A stretch of DNA of 33,535 nt from Staphylococcus pragensis (GTDB lineage: Bacteria; Bacillota; Bacilli; Staphylococcales; Staphylococcaceae), in NCBI RefSeq assembly GCF_004785665.1, contig NZ_SRPJ01000012.1, positions 1-33,535 of the forward strand, written 5' to 3'. Every line of letters starts with the position of its first letter. The first letter of the stretch is position 1. The notes beneath the pieces were generated by a model. The model searched no databases. It saw only the letters and a program-made list of their open reading frames with translations, and was not told where the DNA came from. A program made the translations under genes and the position numbers. Below are positions 16,197 to 23,537 of this stretch, in pieces.

Positions 16197-16757
16197 ATGC
16201 CGACAGCTAATCAAAAACGAATGATTAAACATATTCATGAAACAGTTTTTACATTATTAAATGATTATCATTTTGATGAAATAACTGTTCAAAAGATATG
16301 TGAAACTGCCGAAATCAACCGTAGTACCTTTTATCGTTACTTCCAAGATAAATACGATATACTTTATTCCTTACCAGATTTTATCACTCAAAAGATTGTC
16401 AATGATGATACAGGTCTTTCGTCGCCTGAGTCATTTCAAGATTTCATCTATTATATCGGCAAACATAAAAAACTGTTCAAGCATCTCTTAGTTTCTTCCC
16501 GACAAGTAGATGTCTTTCGCAATCTGACTAATGTGAGTCGAGAAATGATTCTTAATAATGCTAAAAACCAACAAGATCCCTTAGCAGTTAAAATTCAACA
16601 AAGTAAACATCCTGAAATTGTATCTGATTTCTTTAGTAGTGGCGTTATCGAAGTCTTAAGACGTTGGGTAGAAAATGACTACAATTATAGCGTCGATGAA
16701 GTATTCGAAACGTTAAATAGTTTATTAGAAACATCATTAATTTGTTATAAAGATTAA
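16197..16757 (+). CDS. TetR-family transcriptional regulator
   Basis: A 186-aa regulator. The N-terminal TetR helix-turn-helix (about residues 25-55) reads ITVQKICETAEINRSTFYRY followed by FQDKYDIL, a textbook match. The C-terminal ligand/dimer domain (about 75-186) resembles the DhaS/TetR_C_8 group. AGGAG at 16183-16187 supports the ATG. It follows the mmpL operon after a terminator and could repress that operon, as FarR does for FarE in S. aureus. Direct evidence is lacking, and it could equally act on the redox genes to its right. Confidence 0.87.
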   Translation: MPTANQKRMIKHIHETVFTLLNDYHFDEITVQKICETAEINRSTFYRYFQDKYDILYSLPDFITQKIVNDDTGLSSPESFQDFIYYIGKHKKLFKHLLVSSRQVDVFRNLTNVSREMILNNAKNQQDPLAVKIQQSKHPEIVSDFFSSGVIEVLRRWVENDYNYSVDEVFETLNSLLETSLICYKD

Positions 16758-16797
16758 AAAGCATTCTCACTCGAAATCAAGTGAGAATGCTTTTTTG
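16757..16797. terminator. Strong bidirectional terminator
   Basis: A perfect 11-bp stem (GCATTCTCACT 16761-16771 with 16780-16790) is flanked by A5 and T6. It serves both the TetR gene (+) and the convergent 57-aa gene (-). Confidence 0.92.
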
Positions 16798-16971
16798 TTA
16801 TTTCCGTTTTCTAGATCCTATACTCTTATAAATCATAAAACCAGCGTTGATTACTATTAAGATGGCTATAACGGCTAACACCCAAGTAGGCCAATTCATA
16901 ATATTATACATAACTAATAATATCATCAATATAAGATTCAACACGTTCAATGCCATCATTTGTTTATCCAT
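16798..16971 (-). CDS. Small two-span membrane protein (57 aa), unknown function
   Basis: A short gene easily missed by length cut-offs. It encodes 57 residues from an ATG at 16971 to a TAA at 16798. The ribosome binding site GAGGTGA lies 6 nt upstream. The protein has two hydrophobic helices (about 7-25 and 29-48) separated by NMNWPTW, and a basic tail (SRKRK), which predicts a membrane hairpin with its C-terminus inside. It begins 37 bp after the DJ-1-like gene with no terminator between them, and it ends at the strong bidirectional terminator, so it is probably the last gene of the oxidoreductase/DJ-1 transcript. No family is recognised. Confidence 0.7.
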   Translation of the reverse strand: MDKQMMALNVLNLILMILLVMYNIMNWPTWVLAVIAILIVINAGFMIYKSIGSRKRK

Positions 16972-17008
16972 TAAAAATCACCTCTGTACTACATTATCCC
17001 CCATAAAT

Positions 17009-17692
17009 TTAAAATAATAATTTCTTCACTTCTTGAGCTACTTTAGCTGGTGATTGTGGATTTTGTCCTGTTACGATACGTTCATCCACTAATACATAAG
17101 GTGTAAAAGGTAGACGCCTAAATGAATACTTAGCGTCACGTTTTTTAATTTCATTTTGTAAGTGGAAAGGTACTAAAGTGTCACGGTTGGCTAATACTTC
17201 TTCTATATTTGAGAAACCTGTAATGTGTTTATCTGCAATTAAGTAATTTCCATTTTCTGCTTTGGCGTTAAGAAGCGCTGCGGCACCATGACACACTGAG
17301 GAAACGATGCCTCCCTTTTGGTAAATCGTTTCAATAGCGTGCTGTATCTCGTTATTTTCCGGGAAATCATACATAACGCCATGTCCGCCTGTAAAATAAA
17401 TAGCATCGTAATCTTCGGGATTAGCTTCTGTTATAGGTTGTGCGTATTTCAATTTATTCATAAATTCGGCATCTTTATAGTAAGATTTCGTGGTTTTATC
17501 TAACATTAATGGGGAAAGGCTCACGGGATCGATTGGTGTATTGCCTCCAGTGATGTTAAAAATATCTAGTATTACGTCTTCATCTTTAAGTTCATTATAA
17601 AAATGAACAAGTTCACTTAACCATAGGCCTGTTGGTTTCTCATGTTCTCCAAAATAATCTGTACTTGTATTTACAATTATTATTTTTTTCAC
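17009..17692 (-). CDS. DJ-1/PfpI superfamily protein (Hsp31/glyoxalase III-like)
   Basis: A 227-aa class I glutamine-amidotransferase-like protein. The nucleophile elbow SSVCHGAAAL carries C134, and FTGGHGVMYDFP upstream is typical of Hsp31/HchA-type members that detoxify methylglyoxal or act as glycation-repair chaperones. Its length matches Hsp31-like rather than the roughly 170-aa PfpI proteases. An upstream GTG at 17701 lies inside the ribosome binding site AAAGGCGGTGA, so the second GTG, at 17692, is used. The stop of the quinone oxidoreductase is 17 nt upstream, which indicates an operon. Linkage to an oxidoreductase suggests a role in carbonyl/electrophile stress. Confidence 0.82.
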   Translation of the reverse strand: MKKIIIVNTSTDYFGEHEKPTGLWLSELVHFYNELKDEDVILDIFNITGGNTPIDPVSLSPLMLDKTTKSYYKDAEFMNKLKYAQPITEANPEDYDAIYFTGGHGVMYDFPENNEIQHAIETIYQKGGIVSSVCHGAAALLNAKAENGNYLIADKHITGFSNIEEVLANRDTLVPFHLQNEIKKRDAKYSFRRLPFTPYVLVDERIVTGQNPQSPAKVAQEVKKLLF

Positions 17693-17709
17693 GTTATTCA
17701 CCGCCTTTT

Positions 17710-18723
17710 TTAGTTATCCATTTTAATAATTATTTTGCCTTTAGCGTGTCCATTTGTAGAATATTCTAAAGCTTGTTGAGTGTCTTTAAAATCAAACACT
17801 TTATCGATAATAGGCTTGATTTTACCGTCTTCGATTAATTGTGCAATTTCTTTCAATTGGTCACCACTTGGGTGCATAAATAGAAATTCATAATTTACAT
17901 TAAATTGCTTTGCACGTCGTCTTAATTTATAAGAAGCTACGCGTAATAAAGCTTCTTTACCAAGGTTAAGCTTCAAATCACGAGCATTTTTATCTGTAGG
18001 AATACCAGAAACAGAGGCGATAGTGCCACCAAGTTTAAGAATTTCGAAGGATTTTTGTAGATTATCGCCACCTAATGTATCAAAAACGCCGTCGAAATTA
18101 TTTAATATTTTAGAGAAGTCTTGTTCACGATAATTTATAAATTCATCTACTCCTAATGATTCAACTAATTCTTTTCCTCGGTCGCTACCTGTCGTTGCAA
18201 CGTATAAGCCCATTGCTTTAGCAAGTTGAATAGCAAATGTACCTACGCCTCCTGAGCCTGCTTGTATTAAGACCTTATCTCCCTCTTTAAGTTGCATCAC
18301 TTCGTTCAATGCTTGATAAGAAGTTAAGCCGACTAATGGAATGCTCGCCGCTTCTTCAAACGTTAGTCCTTTAGGCATAGGCGCAATTTCAGAAGCATCT
18401 ATTGAAATATATTCCGCAAATGTGCCAATTTTAGTTTTACGTGGTCGTCCAAAAACTTCATCTCCAACTTGATAGTCTTTAACATTTGCGCCTACTTCTG
18501 TAATCACACCTGCAAAGTCGTTCCCTAAAATGAGTGGAAACTCATATTTTAATAAAACTTTCAATCCACCATCTCTAATTTTGAAATCAATCGGATTCAC
18601 ACTAGCCGCCTTAATTTGAACACGTACTTCGTTGGGATTCATCGCAGGCATTGGCATACGTTCTTCTGATACTGGATGATTACCATATTGGTGTATAACC
18701 ATCGCACGCATATCTGTTTTCAT
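17710..18723 (-). CDS. Zinc-independent quinone oxidoreductase-like MDR protein
   Basis: A 337-aa medium-chain dehydrogenase/reductase. The N-terminal GroES-like domain (about 1-125) includes ASVNPIDFKIRDG and LGNDFAGVI, and lacks the structural-zinc cysteines. The Rossmann domain has AGSGGVGTFAIQLAKAMG at about 153-170, the NADPH site. This class reduces quinones or alpha,beta-unsaturated carbonyls with NADPH. GAGGAGG upstream supports the ATG. A good promoter lies at 18760-18789. It is the first gene of an operon with the DJ-1-like gene and the 57-aa membrane protein. The exact substrate is unknown. Confidence 0.85.
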   Translation of the reverse strand: MKTDMRAMVIHQYGNHPVSEERMPMPAMNPNEVRVQIKAASVNPIDFKIRDGGLKVLLKYEFPLILGNDFAGVITEVGANVKDYQVGDEVFGRPRKTKIGTFAEYISIDASEIAPMPKGLTFEEAASIPLVGLTSYQALNEVMQLKEGDKVLIQAGSGGVGTFAIQLAKAMGLYVATTGSDRGKELVESLGVDEFINYREQDFSKILNNFDGVFDTLGGDNLQKSFEILKLGGTIASVSGIPTDKNARDLKLNLGKEALLRVASYKLRRRAKQFNVNYEFLFMHPSGDQLKEIAQLIEDGKIKPIIDKVFDFKDTQQALEYSTNGHAKGKIIIKMDN

Positions 18724-18759
18724 TATTTCCTTGCCTCCTCATCTATATTATTGCATCCC

Positions 18760-18789
18760 ATTATAATTACTAAACCATGTAATTACCAA
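18760..18789 (-). promoter_or_regulatory. Promoter of the quinone oxidoreductase operon with palindromic spacer
   Basis: On the minus strand TTGGTA (18789-18784), an 18-bp spacer and a perfect TATAAT (18765-18760). The -35/spacer region contains GTAATTAC, and GTAATTAT follows at the -10, giving paired AT-rich half-sites where a repressor could bind. Confidence 0.55.
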
Positions 18790-18800
18790 CTATTAGTTTT

Positions 18801-18832
18801 AAAAAATCACCTATAGCCTAAGACTATAAGTG
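18801..18832 (-). terminator. Rho-independent terminator of the MFS gene
   Basis: CACCTATAG (18808-18816) pairs with CTATAAGTG (18824-18832) across a 7-nt loop. It is followed on the minus strand by A and six U. It separates the MFS gene from the oxidoreductase operon. Confidence 0.75.
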
Positions 18833-18843
18833 AGTTAAATTTG

Positions 18844-20022
18844 TTAACGAACTTCTCTCTTCTCTTTTGGTAGGAAAAGGGCAACTAGAAATGTGATGAA
18901 CCCTATACTAGCGATAACACTGAATTGCACAAAATAGCTAGGAATGGTACTTACAACAATCATTAAAATAGGTGCAATAGCTGTACCTAAAAATAGGATA
19001 AATGTGTTAACTGACAGGAAGAAACCTTGATTGCCATTAACAACCATCCCCACTTTAGAAATTGTAGATGGAATCGCAAATGCAATACCACTTATAAATG
19101 TCACGCTCCATATCGTTAATAGAACTGCGTTTGTTGCACATGCCATTAAAATAAGTGAAACAATACAAATCACTAGTGCGCCTAAAATTACTTTTTTTAC
19201 ACCCATGCGATCACTAATGAGACCGGCAAATAATGAAAGGAGCATACCGATAATCCCGAACAGTTTCGCATTAATCGCCATGGCATCAGAACCGCCAATA
19301 TACTCTGACGTTATATAGCGATTAAAAATTTCATACATACTAATGAACATCGTTAATAATGACAATGATACGGCGTAGCATAAAATAACTACTTTATTTG
19401 TTTTAAAGTCACTAAAGTTATTAAAAAATTTAAGTAACTTAATATGAGGATTGATAACTGGACTTTCAGGTATATTTTTATAAATTACAAATGCTAACAC
19501 AAGATATAAAACAGTTAATACAAAGTAAACAACGTGCCAATTTGAAAATTGAACGATGATTTCACTTAAATTTTGCCCTATCACACCTGATAGCATGAAA
19601 CTCGTACTAATAAAACTAATGGCCGTCATACGCTTAACTGGTGTATAGGTTTCAGTCACATAGGTAATCGATACTGGTGAAAAAGTTGCAGCAAAGATAC
19701 CTTGGATTGCACGTAATACAACTAATAAAGTAAACGAATGGATAAAGCCAATAACCAAGCAAATGATGACTAATCCGCTTATACCAAATAAAATTGTTCG
19801 AATACGTCCAAACTTTTCAGAAATAGTACCATAGAACAAACAACTTAATGAATATGTAATTGAAAATGCGACGCCATTTAATGTCGCAACAGATGCTGGT
19901 ATATCAAAATCCTTCGAGAAAGAAGCTGTTAAGGGTAACGCTGTGTATAAACTACACATCACGATAATACCTGCAATAAAGAAGATGGTGGTAATTCGAT
20001 TATAGTTCATAGATTTTTGCAT
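18844..20022 (-). CDS. MFS-type efflux transporter
   Basis: A 392-aa major facilitator with about 12 membrane segments. A motif-A-like loop FYGTISEKFGRIRTILFG lies between TM2 and TM3 (about 63-80) and LRAIQGIFAATFSPVS sits in TM4 (about 107-122). The layout fits drug/metabolite exporters of the AraJ/YgaY/NepI kind (DHA1/DHA2-like, 12 TM). AAGGAG upstream of the ATG supports the start. It is divergent from the luciferase-like monooxygenase across a 205-bp gap that contains a palindromic candidate operator, so the two are probably co-regulated. Its substrate is unknown. Confidence 0.85.
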   Translation of the reverse strand: MQKSMNYNRITTIFFIAGIIVMCSLYTALPLTASFSKDFDIPASVATLNGVAFSITYSLSCLFYGTISEKFGRIRTILFGISGLVIICLVIGFIHSFTLLVVLRAIQGIFAATFSPVSITYVTETYTPVKRMTAISFISTSFMLSGVIGQNLSEIIVQFSNWHVVYFVLTVLYLVLAFVIYKNIPESPVINPHIKLLKFFNNFSDFKTNKVVILCYAVSLSLLTMFISMYEIFNRYITSEYIGGSDAMAINAKLFGIIGMLLSLFAGLISDRMGVKKVILGALVICIVSLILMACATNAVLLTIWSVTFISGIAFAIPSTISKVGMVVNGNQGFFLSVNTFILFLGTAIAPILMIVVSTIPSYFVQFSVIASIGFITFLVALFLPKEKREVR

Positions 20023-20077
20023 ATCTTTTCTCCTTTACAAGTTTATCTTTGGTTCAACATTATTATTATGCCACTAT

Positions 20078-20096
20078 GTCTTTAAATTCTAAAGAC
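20078..20096. promoter_or_regulatory. Palindromic candidate operator between MFS and monooxygenase genes
   Basis: GTCTTTA-aattc-TAAAGAC is a perfect 7-5-7 palindrome in the middle of the divergent gap, without a T-run. The 7-5-7 spacing resembles operators of small redox-sensing repressors (for example the QsrR type, GTATA-N5-TATAC), though the sequence differs. Function is inferred. Confidence 0.45.
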
Positions 20097-20163
20097 GTCG
20101 TATACTCCCTCAATGCTATATCTTCTTTTTCAATATATTTATCTCTAATTCGAAACTTTTCTA

Positions 20164-20192
20164 TTGACCTTTTCAAAAATAAGGAATACAAT
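20164..20192 (+). promoter_or_regulatory. Promoter of the luciferase-like monooxygenase operon
   Basis: TTGACC (20164-20169), a 17-bp spacer and TACAAT (20187-20192), 36 nt before the start codon. This is one of the best sigma-A matches in the window. Confidence 0.6.
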
Positions 20193-20227
20193 TCTAGTAT
20201 AAAAATTATACCTGGGAGGTGAATATA

Positions 20228-21280
20228 GTGAAAATTGAATTAGGATTAACGTCATTTGGAGACAATGACAAAATGGTGACAGAAGATGGTACGCTTGAGG
20301 CAGTATCAAACGCTCAACGTATTCGGGATATCGTTGAAGAAATAGAGTTAGCAGACCAATTAGGTTTAGATGTTTATGGATTAGGTGAACATCATCGTGA
20401 AGATTATGCCGTGTCAGATCCAGTAACGGTTCTTGTGGCAGCGGCTGCTCGTACTAAGCACATTAAATTATCATCTGCAGTTACAGTGTTGTCTTCAGAT
20501 GATCCAGTGCGCGTGTATCAACGCTTTTCAACATTAGATGCGGTTTCAAATGGGCGAGCTGAAATAATGATCGGTCAAGGGTCATTTATCGAATCATTCC
20601 CGTTATTCGGTTATAATTTAAATGACTACGAAGATTTATTTAACGAGAAGTTACAATTATTGCTAAAAATCAATAAACATGAAATAGTTAGTTGGGAAGG
20701 TAAATTACGTCCAAGTTTCGAAGCGACACCAATTTATCCACGCGTAGAACATGGAGAATTACCTATTTCAATTGCTACAGGTGGTACACCTGAATCTTCT
20801 TTAAGAGCAGGTGCGTTTGGATTACCAATTACCTATGCAATTATTGGTGGCAATCCTAGACGATTTACACGCAATATTGAGATTTATAAATCTGTAGCCG
20901 CTTCTTATGGCCATAATCCAGATGAATTACCAGTGGCTGTTCACTCATGGGGTTATGTCGCTGAAACAGATGAAGAAGCTAAGCGCGATTTCTTCCCTCC
21001 TCTCAAAGCCCATCACGATATTATTGGTCGTGAACGTGGCTGGCCTGAGTTTGATCAGAACATGTTCGAGCGAGAAATTGGACCAAATGGTGCGATTTAC
21101 CTTGGTAGCCCTGAAACGGTTGCCCAAAAAATTATCGATACTGTAGAAACATTGGGACTTAACCGCTTCATGATTCATACACCGATAGGTTCTATGCCTC
21201 ATGAGTATGTCATGAAGTCAATTCGTCTATTTGGCGAACGCGTGAAACCAATTGTTGATAAATATTTTGAAAACAAATAA
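20228..21280 (+). CDS. Luciferase-like flavin monooxygenase (LLM class)
   Basis: A 350-aa TIM-barrel flavoprotein of the bacterial luciferase-like family. It has LGLDVYGLGEHHREDYAVSDP near the N-terminus, SSAVTVLSSDDPVRVYQRF, and the phosphate/flavin-binding segments SNGRAEIMIGQGSF and IATGGTPES. Members oxidise small molecules with reduced FMN/F420-type flavin. Like related staphylococcal genes, this one has no assigned substrate. The GTG at 20219 overlaps the ribosome binding site GGAGGTGA, so the GTG at 20228, five bases past it, is the start. It is followed 18 bp later by the DoxX-like gene and is divergent from an MFS pump, which suggests a detoxification or export unit. Confidence 0.85.
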   Translation: MKIELGLTSFGDNDKMVTEDGTLEAVSNAQRIRDIVEEIELADQLGLDVYGLGEHHREDYAVSDPVTVLVAAAARTKHIKLSSAVTVLSSDDPVRVYQRFSTLDAVSNGRAEIMIGQGSFIESFPLFGYNLNDYEDLFNEKLQLLLKINKHEIVSWEGKLRPSFEATPIYPRVEHGELPISIATGGTPESSLRAGAFGLPITYAIIGGNPRRFTRNIEIYKSVAASYGHNPDELPVAVHSWGYVAETDEEAKRDFFPPLKAHHDIIGRERGWPEFDQNMFEREIGPNGAIYLGSPETVAQKIIDTVETLGLNRFMIHTPIGSMPHEYVMKSIRLFGERVKPIVDKYFENK

Positions 21281-21298
21281 AAAGGAGAAATTTATATT

Positions 21299-21655
21299 AT
21301 GATTTTACGTTATGCTGCAAACTTAAAACTTGCGAAAGAATTATACACTGCTTCAAAACCTAAATTAAAAGGTGACCAAAAAATGAAAGAAACATTCACT
21401 AATGTATTCGGTTTACCTGAAGACTCTGTTAAATTAGCAGGTACTGTAGAAGCAACTGCTGCTGCATTATTTGCTGCAAGTTTCTTAAGTAAAAACTTAT
21501 CTCGTTTAGGATCAATCGCTACTTTCGGTGTATTAGGCGTAGCGGCTTACAAACACTTCGAAGCTGGTCACGGTAAAGAAGGCGCGCAACACGCATTAGA
21601 TTTATTAGGTCTAGCTGCATTAAGCTTTGCTGATACTTTTTGTGAGAAAAAATAA
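21299..21655 (+). CDS. Small DoxX-like membrane protein
   Basis: A 118-aa protein with a basic, amphipathic N-terminus (about 1-45) and three hydrophobic segments (about 46-66, 69-85, 96-112). Gly/Ala-rich helices and the conserved-looking AGTVEATAAALF resemble DoxX-family quinone-associated membrane proteins, but the similarity is by eye. AAGGAG lies 11 nt upstream of the ATG, a little far. It is co-transcribed with the monooxygenase (18-bp gap) and ends at a strong terminator. Partnering with a flavoenzyme fits a membrane redox role. Confidence 0.55.
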   Translation: MILRYAANLKLAKELYTASKPKLKGDQKMKETFTNVFGLPEDSVKLAGTVEATAAALFAASFLSKNLSRLGSIATFGVLGVAAYKHFEAGHGKEGAQHALDLLGLAALSFADTFCEKK

Positions 21656-21673
21656 TATACTTGTGAAAATATA

Positions 21674-21712
21674 AATAGAGAGTAGGACGTGTAATTTGTC
21701 CTACTCTCTATT
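21674..21712. terminator. Bidirectional terminator between DoxX-like gene and msrA
   Basis: A perfect 15-bp stem (21674-21688 with 21698-21712) around a 9-nt loop, T/A-rich on both flanks. The right arm touches the msrA stop codon. It ends both the rightward monooxygenase operon and the long leftward accessory-Sec operon. Confidence 0.88.
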
Positions 21713-22188
21713 TATTTATATTTAGTTAATAACTCAGGGTGAATGTGGCAATAGCTGATATCTTCTGGGCATTTGTCTAAGCGATCTTGATGTTCATCTG
21801 CACTCTTAATGTAATTACTGAGTGGTAGAACTTCAACGGCAATACGTTCCTTATCAGGTCGCTGATTAATGAATACTTGAGCTTCTTCTAAGTGTCGAGG
21901 ATACTCGCTATAAATACCCGTGCGATACTTCGGACCTTCATCTACACCTTGCTTATTGACACTATAAGGATCGATAATTTCAAAAAGATAATTCATTAAA
22001 TCTGTAATTGAAATTTTGTTGGGCTCGAAGGTCGTTTTTACACATTCTGCATAGCCATCATAGTCGCCATCAAGTTCAGTTGTTGTTCCATTTGCACGTC
22101 CCGCTTCTGTTGCCACAACGCCAGGCAATGTTTTAATAAAAGCTTGGACACCCCATAAACATCCCCCAGCAAGATATACCGTTTCCAT
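21712..22188 (-). CDS. msrA: Peptide methionine sulfoxide reductase A
   Basis: A 158-aa enzyme reducing methionine-S-sulfoxide in proteins and free form. The catalytic C10 lies in GGCLWGVQAF; the canonical motif is GCFWG, so the usual Phe is Leu. Other family marks are DGYAECVKTTFEP, FEIIDPYS, KYRTGIY and HQDRLDKCP, with a late YCHI. It is somewhat shorter than the S. aureus MsrA paralogues I remember. A GTG at 22197 is in frame, but GAGG of the ribosome binding site is 8 nt from the ATG at 22188, so that is used. It starts 14 bp after the gtfB stop with its ribosome binding site in the junction, making it the last gene of the sraP/accessory-Sec operon. Confidence 0.9.
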   Translation of the reverse strand: METVYLAGGCLWGVQAFIKTLPGVVATEAGRANGTTTELDGDYDGYAECVKTTFEPNKISITDLMNYLFEIIDPYSVNKQGVDEGPKYRTGIYSEYPRHLEEAQVFINQRPDKERIAVEVLPLSNYIKSADEHQDRLDKCPEDISYCHIHPELLTKYK

Positions 22189-22202
22189 CACTGCCACCTC
22201 AT

Positions 22203-23537
22203 TTACTTCATCGCTTTATTTAATACTTTTTTAAATGCACGTTTATCTATATTATTATTTTGTTGTTTTTGGTGCTCTAATCTTTCTTTAAAATGATTTT
22301 TATCTGTCGCAATATCATTAAGTATGTTCGTTAACTGAGTATAGTCTGTTTGTGGGACTATATTTTTTCTAGCAATAAATTCACGGCGATGTGCTGTTTC
22401 ATCATAAGCTAAAATTAATTGATTACTTAGCATCGCTCGCTCTATAGCATTAGAGATTTCGCCACCACGATTAATATCTAAATAAACATCACATGATTTA
22501 AATAGATTACTTGTCATTGATTTAGTGATAGTCGGATATAATGTCACATTTTGGTATTGATTAAGGCGCATTAATTTTTCCGACATTTCTGTGATAGCAC
22601 CTATATGAAATTCAAATTCTGGTAAGTTTTGAATTAATGTTTCAATATTTGGAATATCATCAGAATTAGTTAAGTTGAGTATACGTTTTGCGTATTTATT
22701 ATTTTTCTGATAATCGTACAGATATCCAGATTGCACAATTGATGGACGATATTGCGGTTCAATATTTTCAATAATACTTTGATATTCATTTTTATCTGGA
22801 ATAATTATTGTATTTTGTTGCGCTGAATTGTCTAACATTAGTTTCATATTTCCCGGGACATTACCGCCACTCTGTTCTTGCCAGAAAAGTACCGTTCTTT
22901 CAATGATGTCGGAATGATACGTTACAAAAAAAGGTGTGGCTAATGAATTAATAATAATTTTAGATAAATCTAACTCTAATTGTTTTAAAAAGAAAATAAT
23001 AAAGTCATGTTTTGAAGCAAAGAAATGAGACTGTCCTTTCCAATCTAAGACAATATCTTTAGTGACAAAGTTCTCATATAATACTTCTTTGCCCTCACGA
23101 TTAACATATGTTTTAACAATCGGTTTCTTTTTTAAATCATATACAGTAGTCGCAAATTTAAAGCCATCTTTTGTATAGTGATCTACTGAGCGTAAATGGT
23201 TATCTGTATCAAACCATTCTACAAAACTGACAATACGCGTTTTGAAATGTTTACGATAGAAAATGCGTCCTCTCACAATACCATTATCAATGACTTCAGC
23301 ATAATCATTATTCCCTTTAATTTCCCAGAATGGAGGAACTTGAACATCATTGAAAAATGCTGGTTTATCATCATCTTTGCGTTGATAATCTGCAAAAAAT
23401 CGATACGGTGAAATTACATCATCAGGTAAAAAGCCATCATCATCCATAACTATTGTTGAATGATTGTAACCTGCAAGTTGAAGCGATTGTTTAAGTTTTT
23501 GTGATGCTGCATCAAAACGTTCAAATAAATTAATCAT
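22203..23537 (-). CDS. gtfB: Accessory Sec glycosyltransferase-stabilising protein GtfB
   Basis: A 444-aa cytosolic partner of GtfA. Together they form a heterodimer that transfers GlcNAc to Ser/Thr of the serine-rich repeat protein, with GtfB recognising the partly glycosylated substrate. The sequence shows the GtfB-type beta-rich N-terminal half (SFVEWFDTDNHLRSVDHY) and a degenerate GT-B C-terminal half (FEFHIGAITEMSEKLM, CDVYLDINRGGEI) without a complete EX7E donor motif, as expected for the non-catalytic subunit. The ribosome binding site GAGG lies 6 nt before the ATG at 23537, which overlaps the gtfA stop by 8 nt, so translation is coupled. An upstream in-frame TTG at 23552 has no such support. 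Confidence 0.93.
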   Translation of the reverse strand: MINLFERFDAASQKLKQSLQLAGYNHSTIVMDDDGFLPDDVISPYRFFADYQRKDDDKPAFFNDVQVPPFWEIKGNNDYAEVIDNGIVRGRIFYRKHFKTRIVSFVEWFDTDNHLRSVDHYTKDGFKFATTVYDLKKKPIVKTYVNREGKEVLYENFVTKDIVLDWKGQSHFFASKHDFIIFFLKQLELDLSKIIINSLATPFFVTYHSDIIERTVLFWQEQSGGNVPGNMKLMLDNSAQQNTIIIPDKNEYQSIIENIEPQYRPSIVQSGYLYDYQKNNKYAKRILNLTNSDDIPNIETLIQNLPEFEFHIGAITEMSEKLMRLNQYQNVTLYPTITKSMTSNLFKSCDVYLDINRGGEISNAIERAMLSNQLILAYDETAHRREFIARKNIVPQTDYTQLTNILNDIATDKNHFKERLEHQKQQNNNIDKRAFKKVLNKAMK

